DNA of 64,000 nucleotides, from contig NZ_JAFVMG010000007.1 in the NCBI RefSeq assembly GCF_017377745.1, positions 62,001 through 126,000 of the forward strand, read 5' to 3'. The position numbers were made by a program, and so were the translations under genes. Source of the DNA: Acetobacter suratthaniensis (lineage in GTDB: Bacteria; Pseudomonadota; Alphaproteobacteria; Acetobacterales; Acetobacteraceae). Below are positions 44,501 through 54,007 of the stretch, piece by piece; positions within the stretch are counted from its first letter, which is position 1, and each line of letters begins with the position of its first letter. The notes under the pieces are model-generated. The model was not told where the DNA came from, ran no database searches, and saw nothing but the letters and a program-made list of their open reading frames with translations.

Positions 44501-46111
44501 TTGTCTGAAACAAGTGTCTCACAGGGCCGCTTTCTGCGCCCGCGCATGAATGCAGGGGAAACCCCTGCATTCAGGTTGTTTTTTCTGACGGTTATTGCTG
44601 CTGCGCTGGCCTTTGTGGGTTACAGCGTCCTGACTGACCTGCAGGCCGCAGGCGAGCACGGGATTGCGGTGGGTGCGTTCGCCCTTCTGGCGCTGGCGCT
44701 GCTGATTGCTCTGGGCTTTGAGTTCGTCAACGGTTTTCATGATACGGCCAACGCTGTTGCAACCGTTATTTATACCAACAGCATGCCGCCGCTGGTTGCG
44801 GTGGTGTGGTCGGGTATGTGGAACCTGCTGGGCGTGCTCGTCTCATCCGGTGCGGTGGCGTATAGTGTTGTCACCCTGCTGCCGGTCGAGCTGATCCTGC
44901 AGGCTGGCGGAAGTGCCGGTCATGCCATGATCTTCGCGCTGCTGATTGCCGCTATTTTGTGGAACCTCGCCACATGGGCGCTCGGCATTCCCAACAGTTC
45001 CTCTCATGCCCTGATCGGTTCGATCATGGGGGTGGGGATTGCCAACCAGCTCATGGCTCCGGCCGGTGCGGCGACATACGGCGTAGACTGGTCGCAGGTG
45101 CAGAAAGTGTTCAGCGCGCTGCTGTTCAGCCCGCTTTGTGGCTTTATTCTTTCCATGCTGCTGTTCTGGTCTTTCAGAACCTTCATCCGCCAGCGCGTGC
45201 TGTTTGAGGCCCCCGAAGGCCACAAGCCGCCGCCGCTGTGGATCCGTGGCATGCTGGTTGGCACCTGCACGGGCGTTTCCTTCTTCCACGGGGGTAACGA
45301 CGGGCAGAAAGGCATGGGCCTGATCATGCTGATCCTGATCGGTGCGGCCCCCACCGCCTATGCTCTTAACCGCGCCATGCCCGAAACAGCCATGCCGGCC
45401 TTTGTGCAGATGGCGGGCGATGCCAGCACCATTTTCCAGCTTCATGCCAAGGAAATCGCGGCGCCTACCGTAGCCGATGCCCGCGTGCAGGTTACGGACG
45501 CGCTGCGCAACCGGCATGTTGATACGCCGCAGGTTTATAGCGCACTGGCCGTGCTGTCTGATGACATCACAGCTTCGGTCAAGGGGTATCACTCGCTCAA
45601 CGCCATTCCCGCAGCAGAGGTGCCCAACGTTCGTACGGATATGTATCTGGTGTCCGACGCCATCCGTGTCCTGACAAAAACCACGGCGTTTGAAGGTAAG
45701 GAAGCAGCGGGCCTCAAAAGCTTCATGGGCCAGCTTAATGCAGGCACCCGGTTCATTCCCACATGGGTCAAGATTGCGGTGGCCGTGGCTCTGGGCATGG
45801 GCACCATGGTTGGCTGGAAGCGCATTGTCGTGACCGTGGGTGAGAAAATCGGCAAGACCCACCTTAACTACGCACAGGGGGCTTCGGCTGAAATTGTGGC
45901 CATGGGTACAATCGGTCTGGCGGAAGGGTTTGGCCTGCCGGTTTCCACCACACATATCCTTTCAAGCGGTGTGGCGGGCACTATGGCTGCGGCGGGTTCC
46001 GGCCTGCAGTGGCGCACCCTGCGCACTATGGCTATGGCGTGGATTGTAACGCTCCCGGCCGCGATGCTGATCAGCGGTGTGCTGTTCTTTGTTTTCCGGC
46101 ATGTTTTCTAA
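44501..46111 (+). CDS. Inorganic phosphate transporter, Pit family
   Basis: 536 residues, about 10-12 transmembrane segments. Pit repeats are visible: FEFVNGFHDTANAVATVIYTNSM in the first half and GLAEGFGLPVSTTHILSSGVAGTM in the second, plus FFHGGNDGQKGMG, where a large soluble loop (about 300-430) follows. Pit carries metal phosphate with protons. The start is uncertain: TTG at 44501 has AGGAA 10 nt upstream; ATG 44546 (MNAGETP) and TTG 44453 are alternatives. The 200 bp upstream is AT-rich and probably holds the promoter. A polyphosphate kinase gene follows. Confidence 0.88.
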   Translation: MSETSVSQGRFLRPRMNAGETPAFRLFFLTVIAAALAFVGYSVLTDLQAAGEHGIAVGAFALLALALLIALGFEFVNGFHDTANAVATVIYTNSMPPLVAVVWSGMWNLLGVLVSSGAVAYSVVTLLPVELILQAGGSAGHAMIFALLIAAILWNLATWALGIPNSSSHALIGSIMGVGIANQLMAPAGAATYGVDWSQVQKVFSALLFSPLCGFILSMLLFWSFRTFIRQRVLFEAPEGHKPPPLWIRGMLVGTCTGVSFFHGGNDGQKGMGLIMLILIGAAPTAYALNRAMPETAMPAFVQMAGDASTIFQLHAKEIAAPTVADARVQVTDALRNRHVDTPQVYSALAVLSDDITASVKGYHSLNAIPAAEVPNVRTDMYLVSDAIRVLTKTTAFEGKEAAGLKSFMGQLNAGTRFIPTWVKIAVAVALGMGTMVGWKRIVVTVGEKIGKTHLNYAQGASAEIVAMGTIGLAEGFGLPVSTTHILSSGVAGTMAAAGSGLQWRTLRTMAMAWIVTLPAAMLISGVLFFVFRHVF

Positions 46112-46277
46112 CAACAGGGGCTTTTATGGCCTGCGGGTGAGTTTGATCTCCCTGCAGGTTTCCTGTTCTGGAAAAAGAGTTTTCAGGGCTAATGCTTTTT
46201 TCATCAGTCCTGCCGTTTGAATGATTTTTATCATACGCTGCGTGTAACGTGTGATCCTTTGCCTGAAAGGGAAAACC

Positions 46278-47198
46278 ATGGCCGACGATCAGTATCTGCA
46301 AAGCCTGTCCCCGGAAGAGCGTATCCGTGTACAGATGCGGCGCGAAATCATTGATGATCTGGACGAGGAGTTTGAACTTTCTTTGGAGGAGGAAGCCGCT
46401 GGCGGCGCTCTGGATGAGGAAGAAAGGGCTTTTCGCCGGACGTATTTCCGTGAGCTGGTCAGATTGCAGGGCGAACTGGTCAGGCTACAGGATTGGGTCA
46501 AGGCCAGTGGGCACCGTCTGGTCGTGCTGTTTGAAGGGCGCGATGCAGCGGGCAAGGGCGGGGCGATCAAGCGGATTGCCCAAAGGCTCAACCCGCGTAT
46601 CTGCCGGGTGGCGGCTCTGCCTGCGCCTAACGACCGTGAGCGCACGCAATGGTATTTTCAGCGCTATATCGCCCACCTACCTGCCGCAGGCGAAATCGTT
46701 CTTTTTGACCGGAGCTGGTACAATCGCGCTGGCGTGGAACGGGTGATGGGGTTCTGCACCGACCAGCAATATGAAGAATTTTTCCGCTCTGTTCCTGAGT
46801 TTGAGCGCATGCTTGTGCGCAGCGGTATTCAGGTGGTCAAATACTGGTTTTCAATCACGGATGATGAGCAGGAAGCCCGTTTTCGCGCCCGGATAGAAGA
46901 TCCCCTGAAACAGTGGAAACTGTCTCCCATGGATCTGGAAAGCCGTCGTCGCTGGGAGCATTATACCCGTGCGAAGGAAGTTATGCTTGAACGCTCCAGC
47001 ATACCTGAAGCCCCCTGGTGGGTTGTGCAGGGTGTGGACAAGAAACGCGCACGGCTGAACTGCATTTCCCATCTGCTGTCTCAGGTACCGTATGAGGACG
47101 TGCAACACCCCGAAATTGTACTGCCAGAACGTGTTCACCACCCTGATTACGAACGTCAGCCGACACCGGAAAACATGATTGTTCCTGAAATTTACTGA
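46278..47198 (+). CDS. ppk2: Polyphosphate kinase 2
   Basis: 306 residues. PPK2 moves phosphate between polyphosphate and nucleotides. Walker A is FEGRDAAGKGGAIKRI, Walker B VLFDRSWYNRAGVERVMGF, lid region KQWKLSPMDLESRRRWEHYTRAKE. An N-terminal acidic helix (DDLDEEFELSLEEEAAGG) precedes the kinase core, as in class I proteins. The ATG at 46278 has AAGGG upstream. It follows the phosphate transporter, suggesting a phosphate-storage pair. Confidence 0.92.
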   Translation: MADDQYLQSLSPEERIRVQMRREIIDDLDEEFELSLEEEAAGGALDEEERAFRRTYFRELVRLQGELVRLQDWVKASGHRLVVLFEGRDAAGKGGAIKRIAQRLNPRICRVAALPAPNDRERTQWYFQRYIAHLPAAGEIVLFDRSWYNRAGVERVMGFCTDQQYEEFFRSVPEFERMLVRSGIQVVKYWFSITDDEQEARFRARIEDPLKQWKLSPMDLESRRRWEHYTRAKEVMLERSSIPEAPWWVVQGVDKKRARLNCISHLLSQVPYEDVQHPEIVLPERVHHPDYERQPTPENMIVPEIY

Positions 47199-47210
47199 TT
47201 TTATAGAGGA

Positions 47211-48857
47211 TTAATTCCGCAGGCGTGGGCGGAAGCTGTCAGGATCAGCTTCATCCCACCAGCGGCGCAGCATGGGCTGGTCTGTGCCTGCTACGAGTTC
47301 GCCAGGCGCTACAAACGGATAGAGTTCATCCATTTGTAGTGCCTGCGCCACGTTGATCCGGTGGCGCAGATGGGCTGGCCTGAAATCATCTGGCGAGCGC
47401 AGGCCTGCGGCCACCACGATTTCATGCAGCGCGGCTATGGTTGATTTATGAAATCGCGCCACGCGTTCTGCCTTTTCTGAAACCACAAGCCCACGTTGCC
47501 GCGCGGGAGACTGCGTGGCAATGCCGGTGGGGCAGGTATCTGTATGGCAGCGCATGGACTGGATGCAGCCGAGCGAGAACATGAAGGCGCGCGCAGCATT
47601 GCACCAGTCCGCCCCAAGGGCCGCGTGCATGGCAATACCCGCAGCCGAGGCCACCTTGCCGGAGGCCGCGAGCTTGACCTGACTACGTAGCCCGGAGCCG
47701 ACGAGCGCATTGCGCGCGAGAATAAGCCCTTCGCGCAGGGGGGTGCCCAGACTGTCCGAAAGCTCCTGCGGGGCAGCTCCCGTGCCCCCTTCCGCGCCGT
47801 CGATCACGATAAAATCCAGCATGATACCACTGGCCAGCATGGCTTTTGTTACGGCAAACAGTTCGTGCGGGTAGCCAACACACAGCTTGATCCCGACAGG
47901 TTTGCCGCCAGAGAGTTCGCGCATGCGTGCGGCAAATTCCAGCAGCTCCCGTGGGGTGGAAAACGCACTATGCGCAGCGGGAGAAAGACAGTCCTGCCCC
48001 GGTGCAACACCCCGGATATGGGCGATTTCTTCAGACACTTTGGGGCCGGGCAATACGCCGCCATGCCCTGGCTTGGCACCTTGTGAAAGTTTGATTTCGG
48101 TCATTTTCACCCGCTCGTCCGCCGCGCGGTCACGAAAGCGCTCGGGGTCAAACCGGCCATCGGCTGTGCGGCAGCCAAAATAACCCGACCCCAGTTCCCA
48201 TACCAGATCGCCTCCGTGGCGCAGGTGGTAGGGGGAGAGGCCACCTTCGCCCGTATCATGGTAAAAACCACCGATTTTTGCACCAAGGTTCAGGGATTCT
48301 ATGGCATTGGCGCTCAATGCCCCGAAGGACATGGCTGAAATATTCAGCCGCGATGCACTATAAGGCTGGCTGCACTGGTTAGAGCCTACCTGCACGCGCA
48401 TGGCGGTATCCGCACTGGTATTGGGTACCATGGAATGGGCCAGCCATTCGTATTCGCCGTCGTAAACATCCAGCTCTGTGCCAAAAGGATGCGCATCGGT
48501 TGCCCCGGTGGCGCGGGCATAAACCAGTGCGCGTGTATCGAGACTGAACGGACGGCCTTCGAGATCGCCCTCAACGATATAGGAGCGCAGGAAGGGGCGC
48601 AGCCATTCAAAAAACCACCGAAACCGTGCTGAAGCAGGGAAAGTGCGCCGGAGGCTATGGCGGCTTTGTGTCAGATCAATCAGGCACAGGGCCAGTACCG
48701 GCAGGGCAGGTACTAGCAGAAACAGCACGTAAGGGTGAACCGGTGCCAGACAGAATGCCGCTGCTGTCAGAAGTATGCTGGCCCAGAGCAACCCGTTGCG
48801 CCCGAGCGCATGATCTGTGAACAGGGCGGCTATCAGGGTTGCTGTCTTCATGGTCAT
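47211..48857 (-). CDS. FMN-binding glutamate-synthase-like protein with N-terminal membrane helices
   Basis: 548 residues. Two hydrophobic segments (about 20-60) are followed by a glutamate-synthase FMN/TIM-barrel domain (LNISAMSFGALSANAIESL, EIKLSQGAKPGHGGVLPGPKV, VIDGAEGGTGAAPQE, LAASGKVASAAGIAMHAALGADWCNAARAFMFSLGCIQSMRC) and a 3Fe-4S cluster motif C-x5-C-x4-C (CIQSMRCHTDTC). It lacks the amidotransferase domain, so it is not a complete glutamate synthase. These stand-alone GltB2-like proteins are widespread, with unclear electron donor and substrate. Confidence 0.85.
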   Translation of the reverse strand: MTMKTATLIAALFTDHALGRNGLLWASILLTAAAFCLAPVHPYVLFLLVPALPVLALCLIDLTQSRHSLRRTFPASARFRWFFEWLRPFLRSYIVEGDLEGRPFSLDTRALVYARATGATDAHPFGTELDVYDGEYEWLAHSMVPNTSADTAMRVQVGSNQCSQPYSASRLNISAMSFGALSANAIESLNLGAKIGGFYHDTGEGGLSPYHLRHGGDLVWELGSGYFGCRTADGRFDPERFRDRAADERVKMTEIKLSQGAKPGHGGVLPGPKVSEEIAHIRGVAPGQDCLSPAAHSAFSTPRELLEFAARMRELSGGKPVGIKLCVGYPHELFAVTKAMLASGIMLDFIVIDGAEGGTGAAPQELSDSLGTPLREGLILARNALVGSGLRSQVKLAASGKVASAAGIAMHAALGADWCNAARAFMFSLGCIQSMRCHTDTCPTGIATQSPARQRGLVVSEKAERVARFHKSTIAALHEIVVAAGLRSPDDFRPAHLRHRINVAQALQMDELYPFVAPGELVAGTDQPMLRRWWDEADPDSFRPRLRN

Positions 48858-48969
48858 GCCTCATGGCTGATTACGCCGGAGCGGGTGTCCGCCGGTTGGA
48901 GCGGACGATAGAATGCCGCACACGCAATGCGTAAACACGCTTGCGCTATCAGCATGAACATTTACGTAA

Positions 48970-49866
48970 TCAGGAAGCGGGCATGGCCTGTGGCGGCAGG
49001 GTGCCAGCGGGCAGGGGAATGTATTCGTCATGATCGGCATCGGGCAGTTTCATGCGGCCAGCCTGCCAGTCCATGGCGGCCTGTGTCAGCCTGTCTTTTG
49101 ATGAGCTGACAAAGTTCCACAGCAGAAACCGCTCTCCTATTGGCTCGCCGCCCAGCAACATGACGGTGGCGGGTTCAAGGGCTTCAAACCACGTGCTGCC
49201 GGGGCTTGCAATCAGCATCCGCCCGGCCTCGTAGTCTTGTGCGTCAAGGCGGATACGGCCTTTGGCAATATAAAGTGCGCGTTCAGGGTAGGCGGTGGGT
49301 AGTTCCGCCTTTGCGCCGGTTGCGAGTTCAAGATGCACGTAAAAAAGAGGGGAATGGGTGCGGGCGGCGGCTGTCAGTCCGTAGGCGCTGCCTGCAATGA
49401 GCTGGCCGTGCAGACCGCTTTCTGTCCAGTGGGGCAGGTCGGCTCCTTCCAGATGTGCGAAGGAAGGGGCTGTTTCCTCATCCTCACACGGCAGGGCCAC
49501 CCATGCCTGTATGCCGTGCAGGTGGTCGCCTATGGCACGGGCTTTTTCAAAGCGTTCGCTATGGGTGATGCCGCGCCCGGCTGTCATCCAGTTGACGGCA
49601 TCGGGGCGTACGGCCTGTTCTGAGCCCAGACTGTCACGGTGCATGATCTCGCCCGAGAAAAGATAGGTCACGGTTGAAAGGCCGATATGCGGATGAGGCC
49701 TGACATCCACCTGACGATCCACCCCCGCAGGCAGAGTGAGCGGCCCCAGATGATCGAAAAAAATGAAAGGCCCCACCATACGTCTGCGGGCATGGGGCAG
49801 GACACGCCCGACTTCCAGCCCGCCGCCCAGACTGCGCCTGCGTTGTTCTATGGTCAGTTCGATCAT
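48970..49866 (-). CDS. Pirin-family cupin protein
   Basis: 298 residues, bicupin. The N-terminal cupin keeps the iron ligands of pirins (His pair in VRPHPHIGLSTVTYLF; His and Glu in GRGITHSERF). Pirins bind Fe and some have quercetinase activity; others act in redox signalling. No partner gene; function in this organism unknown. Confidence 0.9.
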   Translation of the reverse strand: MIELTIEQRRRSLGGGLEVGRVLPHARRRMVGPFIFFDHLGPLTLPAGVDRQVDVRPHPHIGLSTVTYLFSGEIMHRDSLGSEQAVRPDAVNWMTAGRGITHSERFEKARAIGDHLHGIQAWVALPCEDEETAPSFAHLEGADLPHWTESGLHGQLIAGSAYGLTAAARTHSPLFYVHLELATGAKAELPTAYPERALYIAKGRIRLDAQDYEAGRMLIASPGSTWFEALEPATVMLLGGEPIGERFLLWNFVSSSKDRLTQAAMDWQAGRMKLPDADHDEYIPLPAGTLPPQAMPAS

Positions 49867-49973
49867 GGCAGAGCCTCCTTGGCATCTGTGGGGCGCGTAT
49901 CGTGGGCAGCATGACAGGCGCGCCCCATAGCCCGTTCTGTTGCATAACGCAGGGGCAGGCCAGTGGCTTCCGT

Positions 49974-51404
49974 TCAGAAACCGCTATGGGCCTCGGTGTG
50001 CAGAAAGTTCAGCAGGGCAGGGCTATCACATTGAGTGACATTGAAGCGGAACCACGGCGTATCCTGCCCATCGGGGCGGAACAGGCTGCCCGGTGCCAGC
50101 AGGATATCGGCCTGTGCCGCACGGCGCATGATGGCGCGGGCCGGTTTGTCGCCCGGAAAGCGCGCCCAGACAAACATCCCGCCCGAAGGCTGGGCATACA
50201 GGGCCAGCCCGGCTTTGAGCAGGGCGGCAATGGTGGTTTTCTGGGCTTTGAACAGTCCTTCACGCAGGTCTGCCAGATGTGACTGGTAGAATCCGCCTTG
50301 CAGAATGGAGCAGACCAGCGCTTCGTTGAGGGAGGATGAGGTCAGCCCCACCGCCATTTTATATTCCATGATCCGGCGAGCCAGGTCGGGTGCGCAGCGC
50401 ACATACCCTACACGTAGGCCGGGCGTTATGGTTTTGGAAAAGCTGCTGACATGCACAACCCGTTCCTCGGTATCAATCCGGGCCAGGCAGGGCTGGGTCT
50501 GGGGGGCGAGGTCGAGAAAGATGTTGTCCTCGATCACATGCAGCCCATATCGGCAGGCCAGCGCATAGAGCGCCGTTATATTGGCCGCTGTGGCGCAGAC
50601 ACCCGTCGGATTGTGCAGCACGGAGGTTGTCACCATGACGGCGGCGGGCGTATCGGCCAACCGCTCTTCCAGTGCGGCAATATCGACCCCTTCCTTCGTG
50701 CGGGGTACCCCCTGCGCGCGCAGGCCCAGCATGTGCAGCAGGGGGTAGAGATTACAGTAGCCGGGGTCATCGACCAGCACTGTATCGCCCGGTTTGGTGC
50801 AGGCGCGCAGGGCCAGTTCCAGCCCCTGCGAGGCGCCGTGGGTCAGCACGATACCGTTTTCGGGGCAGGGAATGTTCCGCCGGGCCAGAAGCTGGCGTAT
50901 GGCCAGCCGCAATGCGGGAAAACCCGCCGGGTTTCCATAATCCAGAAAAGTGGGCAGTAAATCCGAACGGGCCAGCCTTTCCAGCGCACGGCGCACGGAC
51001 AGGGAGTAGCGATACTGCTCCGACAGCCAACCGCATCCGGCTTTTATGGTGGGGGCCGTAGTCTCATACGCATGCTGGAGCAGCCAGAGAGGGTCTCCCT
51101 CGCCGGGGTCTGGCCGGGGAGGCGGGGCCATGCGTGCTGCAAAATAGCCGCCCCGTGCATGGGCCACGAGCACGCCGGCTTCCACCAGCCGGGTATAGGC
51201 ATTGGCCACGGTCAGCGGGCTGACCTTGCACAGGCGTGCCATGTGACGGATGGAGGGAACGCGTTCGCCTGCGGGAATATCCCCGTTTCTGACCAGCGCG
51301 CTCAGGCGTGCGGCAAGCTGCGCCACCAGAGGTGTGGGGAGCGAGCTATCCAGATGAATGGACGAGGCAGCGGAAAAATTTCCAAAAGCAGGCGGGGTGG
51401 ACAC
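49974..51404 (-). CDS. MocR-type regulator (GntR HTH fused to aminotransferase-like domain)
   Basis: 476 residues: a GntR winged HTH (about 20-85; LAARLSALVRNGDIPAGERVPSIRHMARLCKVSPLTVANAYTRL) fused to a fold-type I aminotransferase-like domain (about 110-470) with the PLP Lys in VHVSSFSKTITPGLRVGYV. MocR proteins bind PLP adducts of amines or amino acids as effectors. It is divergent from the amidase-permease-aminotransferase genes, so it probably controls them. The start appears to be GTG at 51404, inside an inverted-repeat operator, with no Shine-Dalgarno. Confidence 0.88.
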   Translation of the reverse strand: MSTPPAFGNFSAASSIHLDSSLPTPLVAQLAARLSALVRNGDIPAGERVPSIRHMARLCKVSPLTVANAYTRLVEAGVLVAHARGGYFAARMAPPPRPDPGEGDPLWLLQHAYETTAPTIKAGCGWLSEQYRYSLSVRRALERLARSDLLPTFLDYGNPAGFPALRLAIRQLLARRNIPCPENGIVLTHGASQGLELALRACTKPGDTVLVDDPGYCNLYPLLHMLGLRAQGVPRTKEGVDIAALEERLADTPAAVMVTTSVLHNPTGVCATAANITALYALACRYGLHVIEDNIFLDLAPQTQPCLARIDTEERVVHVSSFSKTITPGLRVGYVRCAPDLARRIMEYKMAVGLTSSSLNEALVCSILQGGFYQSHLADLREGLFKAQKTTIAALLKAGLALYAQPSGGMFVWARFPGDKPARAIMRRAAQADILLAPGSLFRPDGQDTPWFRFNVTQCDSPALLNFLHTEAHSGF

Positions 51405-51444
51405 CAGTACAGATTCTTTCAGATTATGGCGTTTCTGTACATAT
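51403..51444. promoter_or_regulatory. Putative MocR operator, copy 1 (regulator / amidase divergent region)
   Basis: AGTACAGA (51406-51413) and TCTGTACATAT (51434-51444) form an inverted repeat about 31 bp apart, covering the start of the MocR gene. The same half-site TCTGTACATAT recurs at 53920-53930. Confidence 0.65.
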
Positions 51445-51591
51445 CATAAACGGCTTTCCGCCCGCCATGGCGTGGTGCGCGTGCCTTCACTCCCTTGTGG
51501 TCGGGGTTGTGGTGTTTGCGGGCATTGAGTTCCGCATCGTGGAGCCTATAGTGGCCTGATTGTTTTGATATAGAAACAGGATGACACGTTC

Positions 51592-52395
51592 ATGCGTATA
51601 GCCGGCCTCCAGACCGCAGGCACGCCCGGCAGGGTGGACGCAAACCTGACCGAACTGGGGCAGGCGGTGGTCCGTGCCCGTCAGGACAATGTCCAGCTTC
51701 TTGTAACGCCCGAACTGTTCGTGACTGGCTATGATATTGGCGAAAGCCTGCGCGATCTGGCCCGTTTTGACCCGTTGCCCGCCATCCGGGCCATGGCGGC
51801 GGCGCATGGCGTGGCCATTCTGGCAGGCTATGCCGAGCACACGCCGCAGGGGCTGTATAACGCTGCAACACTGGTGGATGCCCAAGGCCACACTGTGCTG
51901 CATTACCGCAAGCAGCATCTGTTCGGGGCGCTGGACAGGGCGTTTTTCCTGCCCGGCTCCGCCCAGCCTGAAGTTGTTTCCTTTCAGGGTATGCGTGTTG
52001 CCAGCATGATCTGTTACGATGTGGAGTTTCCCGAATATGTGCGCGCCACCGCTCTGGCAGGGTGCGAACTGCTGCTGGTGCCCACCGCCCAGATGGAGCC
52101 GTTCACATTCGTTGCCCGCGAGGTCATCCGCACCCGCGCATGGGAAAACCAGATCTATATCGCCTACATCAACCATGATGGGCAGGAAGGCCAGACACAC
52201 TATGTCGGCAACAGCCAGATTGTCGCACCCGATGCCACCGTTCTTGCCCGGATTGAGCAGGGCACGGGGCTGATTACGGCCGATGTATCGGCGCAGGTTG
52301 TCGCCCGCGCCCAGCATGCGAACCCCTATCTGCAGGACAGGCGCCCCGCTTCCTATCAGAGCCTGGTCGCCGCTTTTGAAAAGGATACCCCATGA
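51592..52395 (+). CDS. Carbon-nitrogen hydrolase (amidase/beta-ureidopropionase-like)
   Basis: 267 residues, nitrilase superfamily with triad Glu in LVTPELFVTGYD, Lys in HYRKQHLFGAL and Cys in SMICYDVEFPEYVRA. Resembles short aliphatic-amide hydrolases of this fold. It opens a set with an APC permease (4-bp overlap) and, after a short gap, an omega-aminotransferase and a tautomerase. An amide or carbamoyl derivative of beta-alanine or a similar amino acid is a reasonable substrate (inference). Confidence 0.83.
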   Translation: MRIAGLQTAGTPGRVDANLTELGQAVVRARQDNVQLLVTPELFVTGYDIGESLRDLARFDPLPAIRAMAAAHGVAILAGYAEHTPQGLYNAATLVDAQGHTVLHYRKQHLFGALDRAFFLPGSAQPEVVSFQGMRVASMICYDVEFPEYVRATALAGCELLLVPTAQMEPFTFVAREVIRTRAWENQIYIAYINHDGQEGQTHYVGNSQIVAPDATVLARIEQGTGLITADVSAQVVARAQHANPYLQDRRPASYQSLVAAFEKDTP

Positions 52396-53840
52396 GCACG
52401 AACCATTCTGCCGCCCCGTGTGAGGGCGGGAAGGAACACGGACGCCTTTCGGGCAATCTGGGTGTTGCGGAAATCATTTTCATGGTGATGGCCGCCGCCG
52501 CACCGCTGACAGTGGTGAGTGGCAATGTGCCACTGGCCATCGCGCAGGGTAACGGGGCGCTGGCATGGACTGGTTTTGCGGCAGCCTCGTTCGTGCTTTT
52601 GCTGTTTTCCGTCGGGTTTGTAACCATGACACCGTATATCACGCAGGCAGGGGCATTTTTTACCTATGTGCGTGAGGGGCTGGGCGCGCGGGCCGGGCGG
52701 GGTAGCGCGTTTCTGGCATTGCTGACTTACACGGCTATCCAGCTTGGTGTGTATGGCTTTTTTGGCTGGGCGATGGATGATGCCGTGCGCCAGTGGGGTG
52801 GCCCGGCACTTCCTTGGTGGGCTTATGCGCTGGTTGCTCTGACCTTGGTGGGCTTGCTGGGATACCGGCATATCGAACTCAGCTCCCGCGTGTTGGGGAT
52901 TGCTCTTGTTCTGGAAATCGGGGTTGTTTTGATCATGAATGCCGCCATTGTGTGGCATCCCGTGCCTGTGGCGGCCCCGGCAGGGAGTGCGCCTGTTGCA
53001 TCCGGCCCGTTTGCGGTGGCGTTGCTGTTCGCCATTACCGGGTTTCTGGGTTTTGAGGCCACGGCCATTTTTCGGGATGAAGCCCGCGAGCCGGAAAAAA
53101 CCATTCCCCGTGCGACCTATGGGGCAGTGTTGATTATTGGTTTTTTCTATGCGTTTTCCTGCTGGTGCATGATTGAGGCGTGGGGAACGGAGTCTGTTAC
53201 GGCCATTGCCCGCACATATCTGGACAACGGTGGCAACATGGTGCTGGAAACTGCCGGGCGCTATGCGGGTGGTACAGTGCGTGAAATTATGCAGGTTCTG
53301 CTACTGACAAGCCTGTTTGCCTGCCTGCTGTCCTTTCATAATATTATTGCGCGTTATTTTCTGGTTCTCGGGCGTGAGACCATTCTGCCGGGCTTTCTGG
53401 CCCGCACGCATGATCACCATGCCTCCCCCCATGCGGCATCGCTGTCGCAGACAGCTATGGCGGTTGTACTGGTAGGGCTGGCCGCATGGTCAGGCGCAGA
53501 CCCGCTGATTAGCGTTTTTGGTTCCATGGCTGGGATTTCAACAGTGGGTATTATTCTGCTGATGATCATGACATCGCTTGCAGTGGTCAGGTTTTTTCAG
53601 ACCAGACCAGATCTGGCGCGTGGGCAGACACTCAAAACGGTGTGGCTGCCGGTTATGGCATCTGTGGTTTTGGTGGCGGTGCTGTACATTATTCTGGTTA
53701 ATTTCGTGATTATCACGGGACTTTCAGCGCTCATCAGTACAGGGCTTGCCATTCTGCCTTTCTTTATAACCCTTTTTGGATTCTGCCTGAAAAATACGGC
53801 CACGCCCTCTGCGGCTGTGGCCTCCGGTATGGTGGATTAA
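52392..53840 (+). CDS. APC-family amino acid/amine permease
   Basis: 482 residues, about 12-14 transmembrane segments, amino acid-polyamine-organocation superfamily (MVMAAAAPLTVVSGNVPLA in helix 1, AITGFLGFEATAIFRDEAREPEKTIPRA in the helix 6 region). It overlaps the amidase gene by 4 bp (ATGA), so they are co-translated. Likely imports the substrate of the pathway encoded around it. Confidence 0.87.
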   Translation: MSTNHSAAPCEGGKEHGRLSGNLGVAEIIFMVMAAAAPLTVVSGNVPLAIAQGNGALAWTGFAAASFVLLLFSVGFVTMTPYITQAGAFFTYVREGLGARAGRGSAFLALLTYTAIQLGVYGFFGWAMDDAVRQWGGPALPWWAYALVALTLVGLLGYRHIELSSRVLGIALVLEIGVVLIMNAAIVWHPVPVAAPAGSAPVASGPFAVALLFAITGFLGFEATAIFRDEAREPEKTIPRATYGAVLIIGFFYAFSCWCMIEAWGTESVTAIARTYLDNGGNMVLETAGRYAGGTVREIMQVLLLTSLFACLLSFHNIIARYFLVLGRETILPGFLARTHDHHASPHAASLSQTAMAVVLVGLAAWSGADPLISVFGSMAGISTVGIILLMIMTSLAVVRFFQTRPDLARGQTLKTVWLPVMASVVLVAVLYIILVNFVIITGLSALISTGLAILPFFITLFGFCLKNTATPSAAVASGMVD

Positions 53841-53889
53841 ACAGTGCGGTAAATCTACGTGTTCTTGCCGCGTCATACTGTCTGGCTCG

Positions 53890-53930
53890 ATATGTACAGA
53901 TGCGCCATAGTTGGGGGTGTCTGTACATAT
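53890..53930. promoter_or_regulatory. Putative MocR operator, copy 2 (upstream of aminotransferase)
   Basis: Perfect 11-bp inverted repeat ATATGTACAGA (53890-53900) and TCTGTACATAT (53920-53930) with 19 bp between. It lies 78 bp before the aminotransferase start. It shares its half-site and spacing with the element at the MocR gene. Confidence 0.72.
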
Positions 53931-54007
53931 CCCACCGACCGGCAAATTGTTACGGTTGGTTATGAACCGCCCCGGATCGGACGGCCACAAAGACAGGATT
54001 TTTTACC

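Noticed and set aside
47211-48857. FMN-glutamate-synthase-like gene considered as MgsC of N-methylglutamate synthase
   Set aside because: It has N-terminal membrane helices and no mgsA/mgsB neighbours and lies 20 kb from the amine island, so it is the common stand-alone type.
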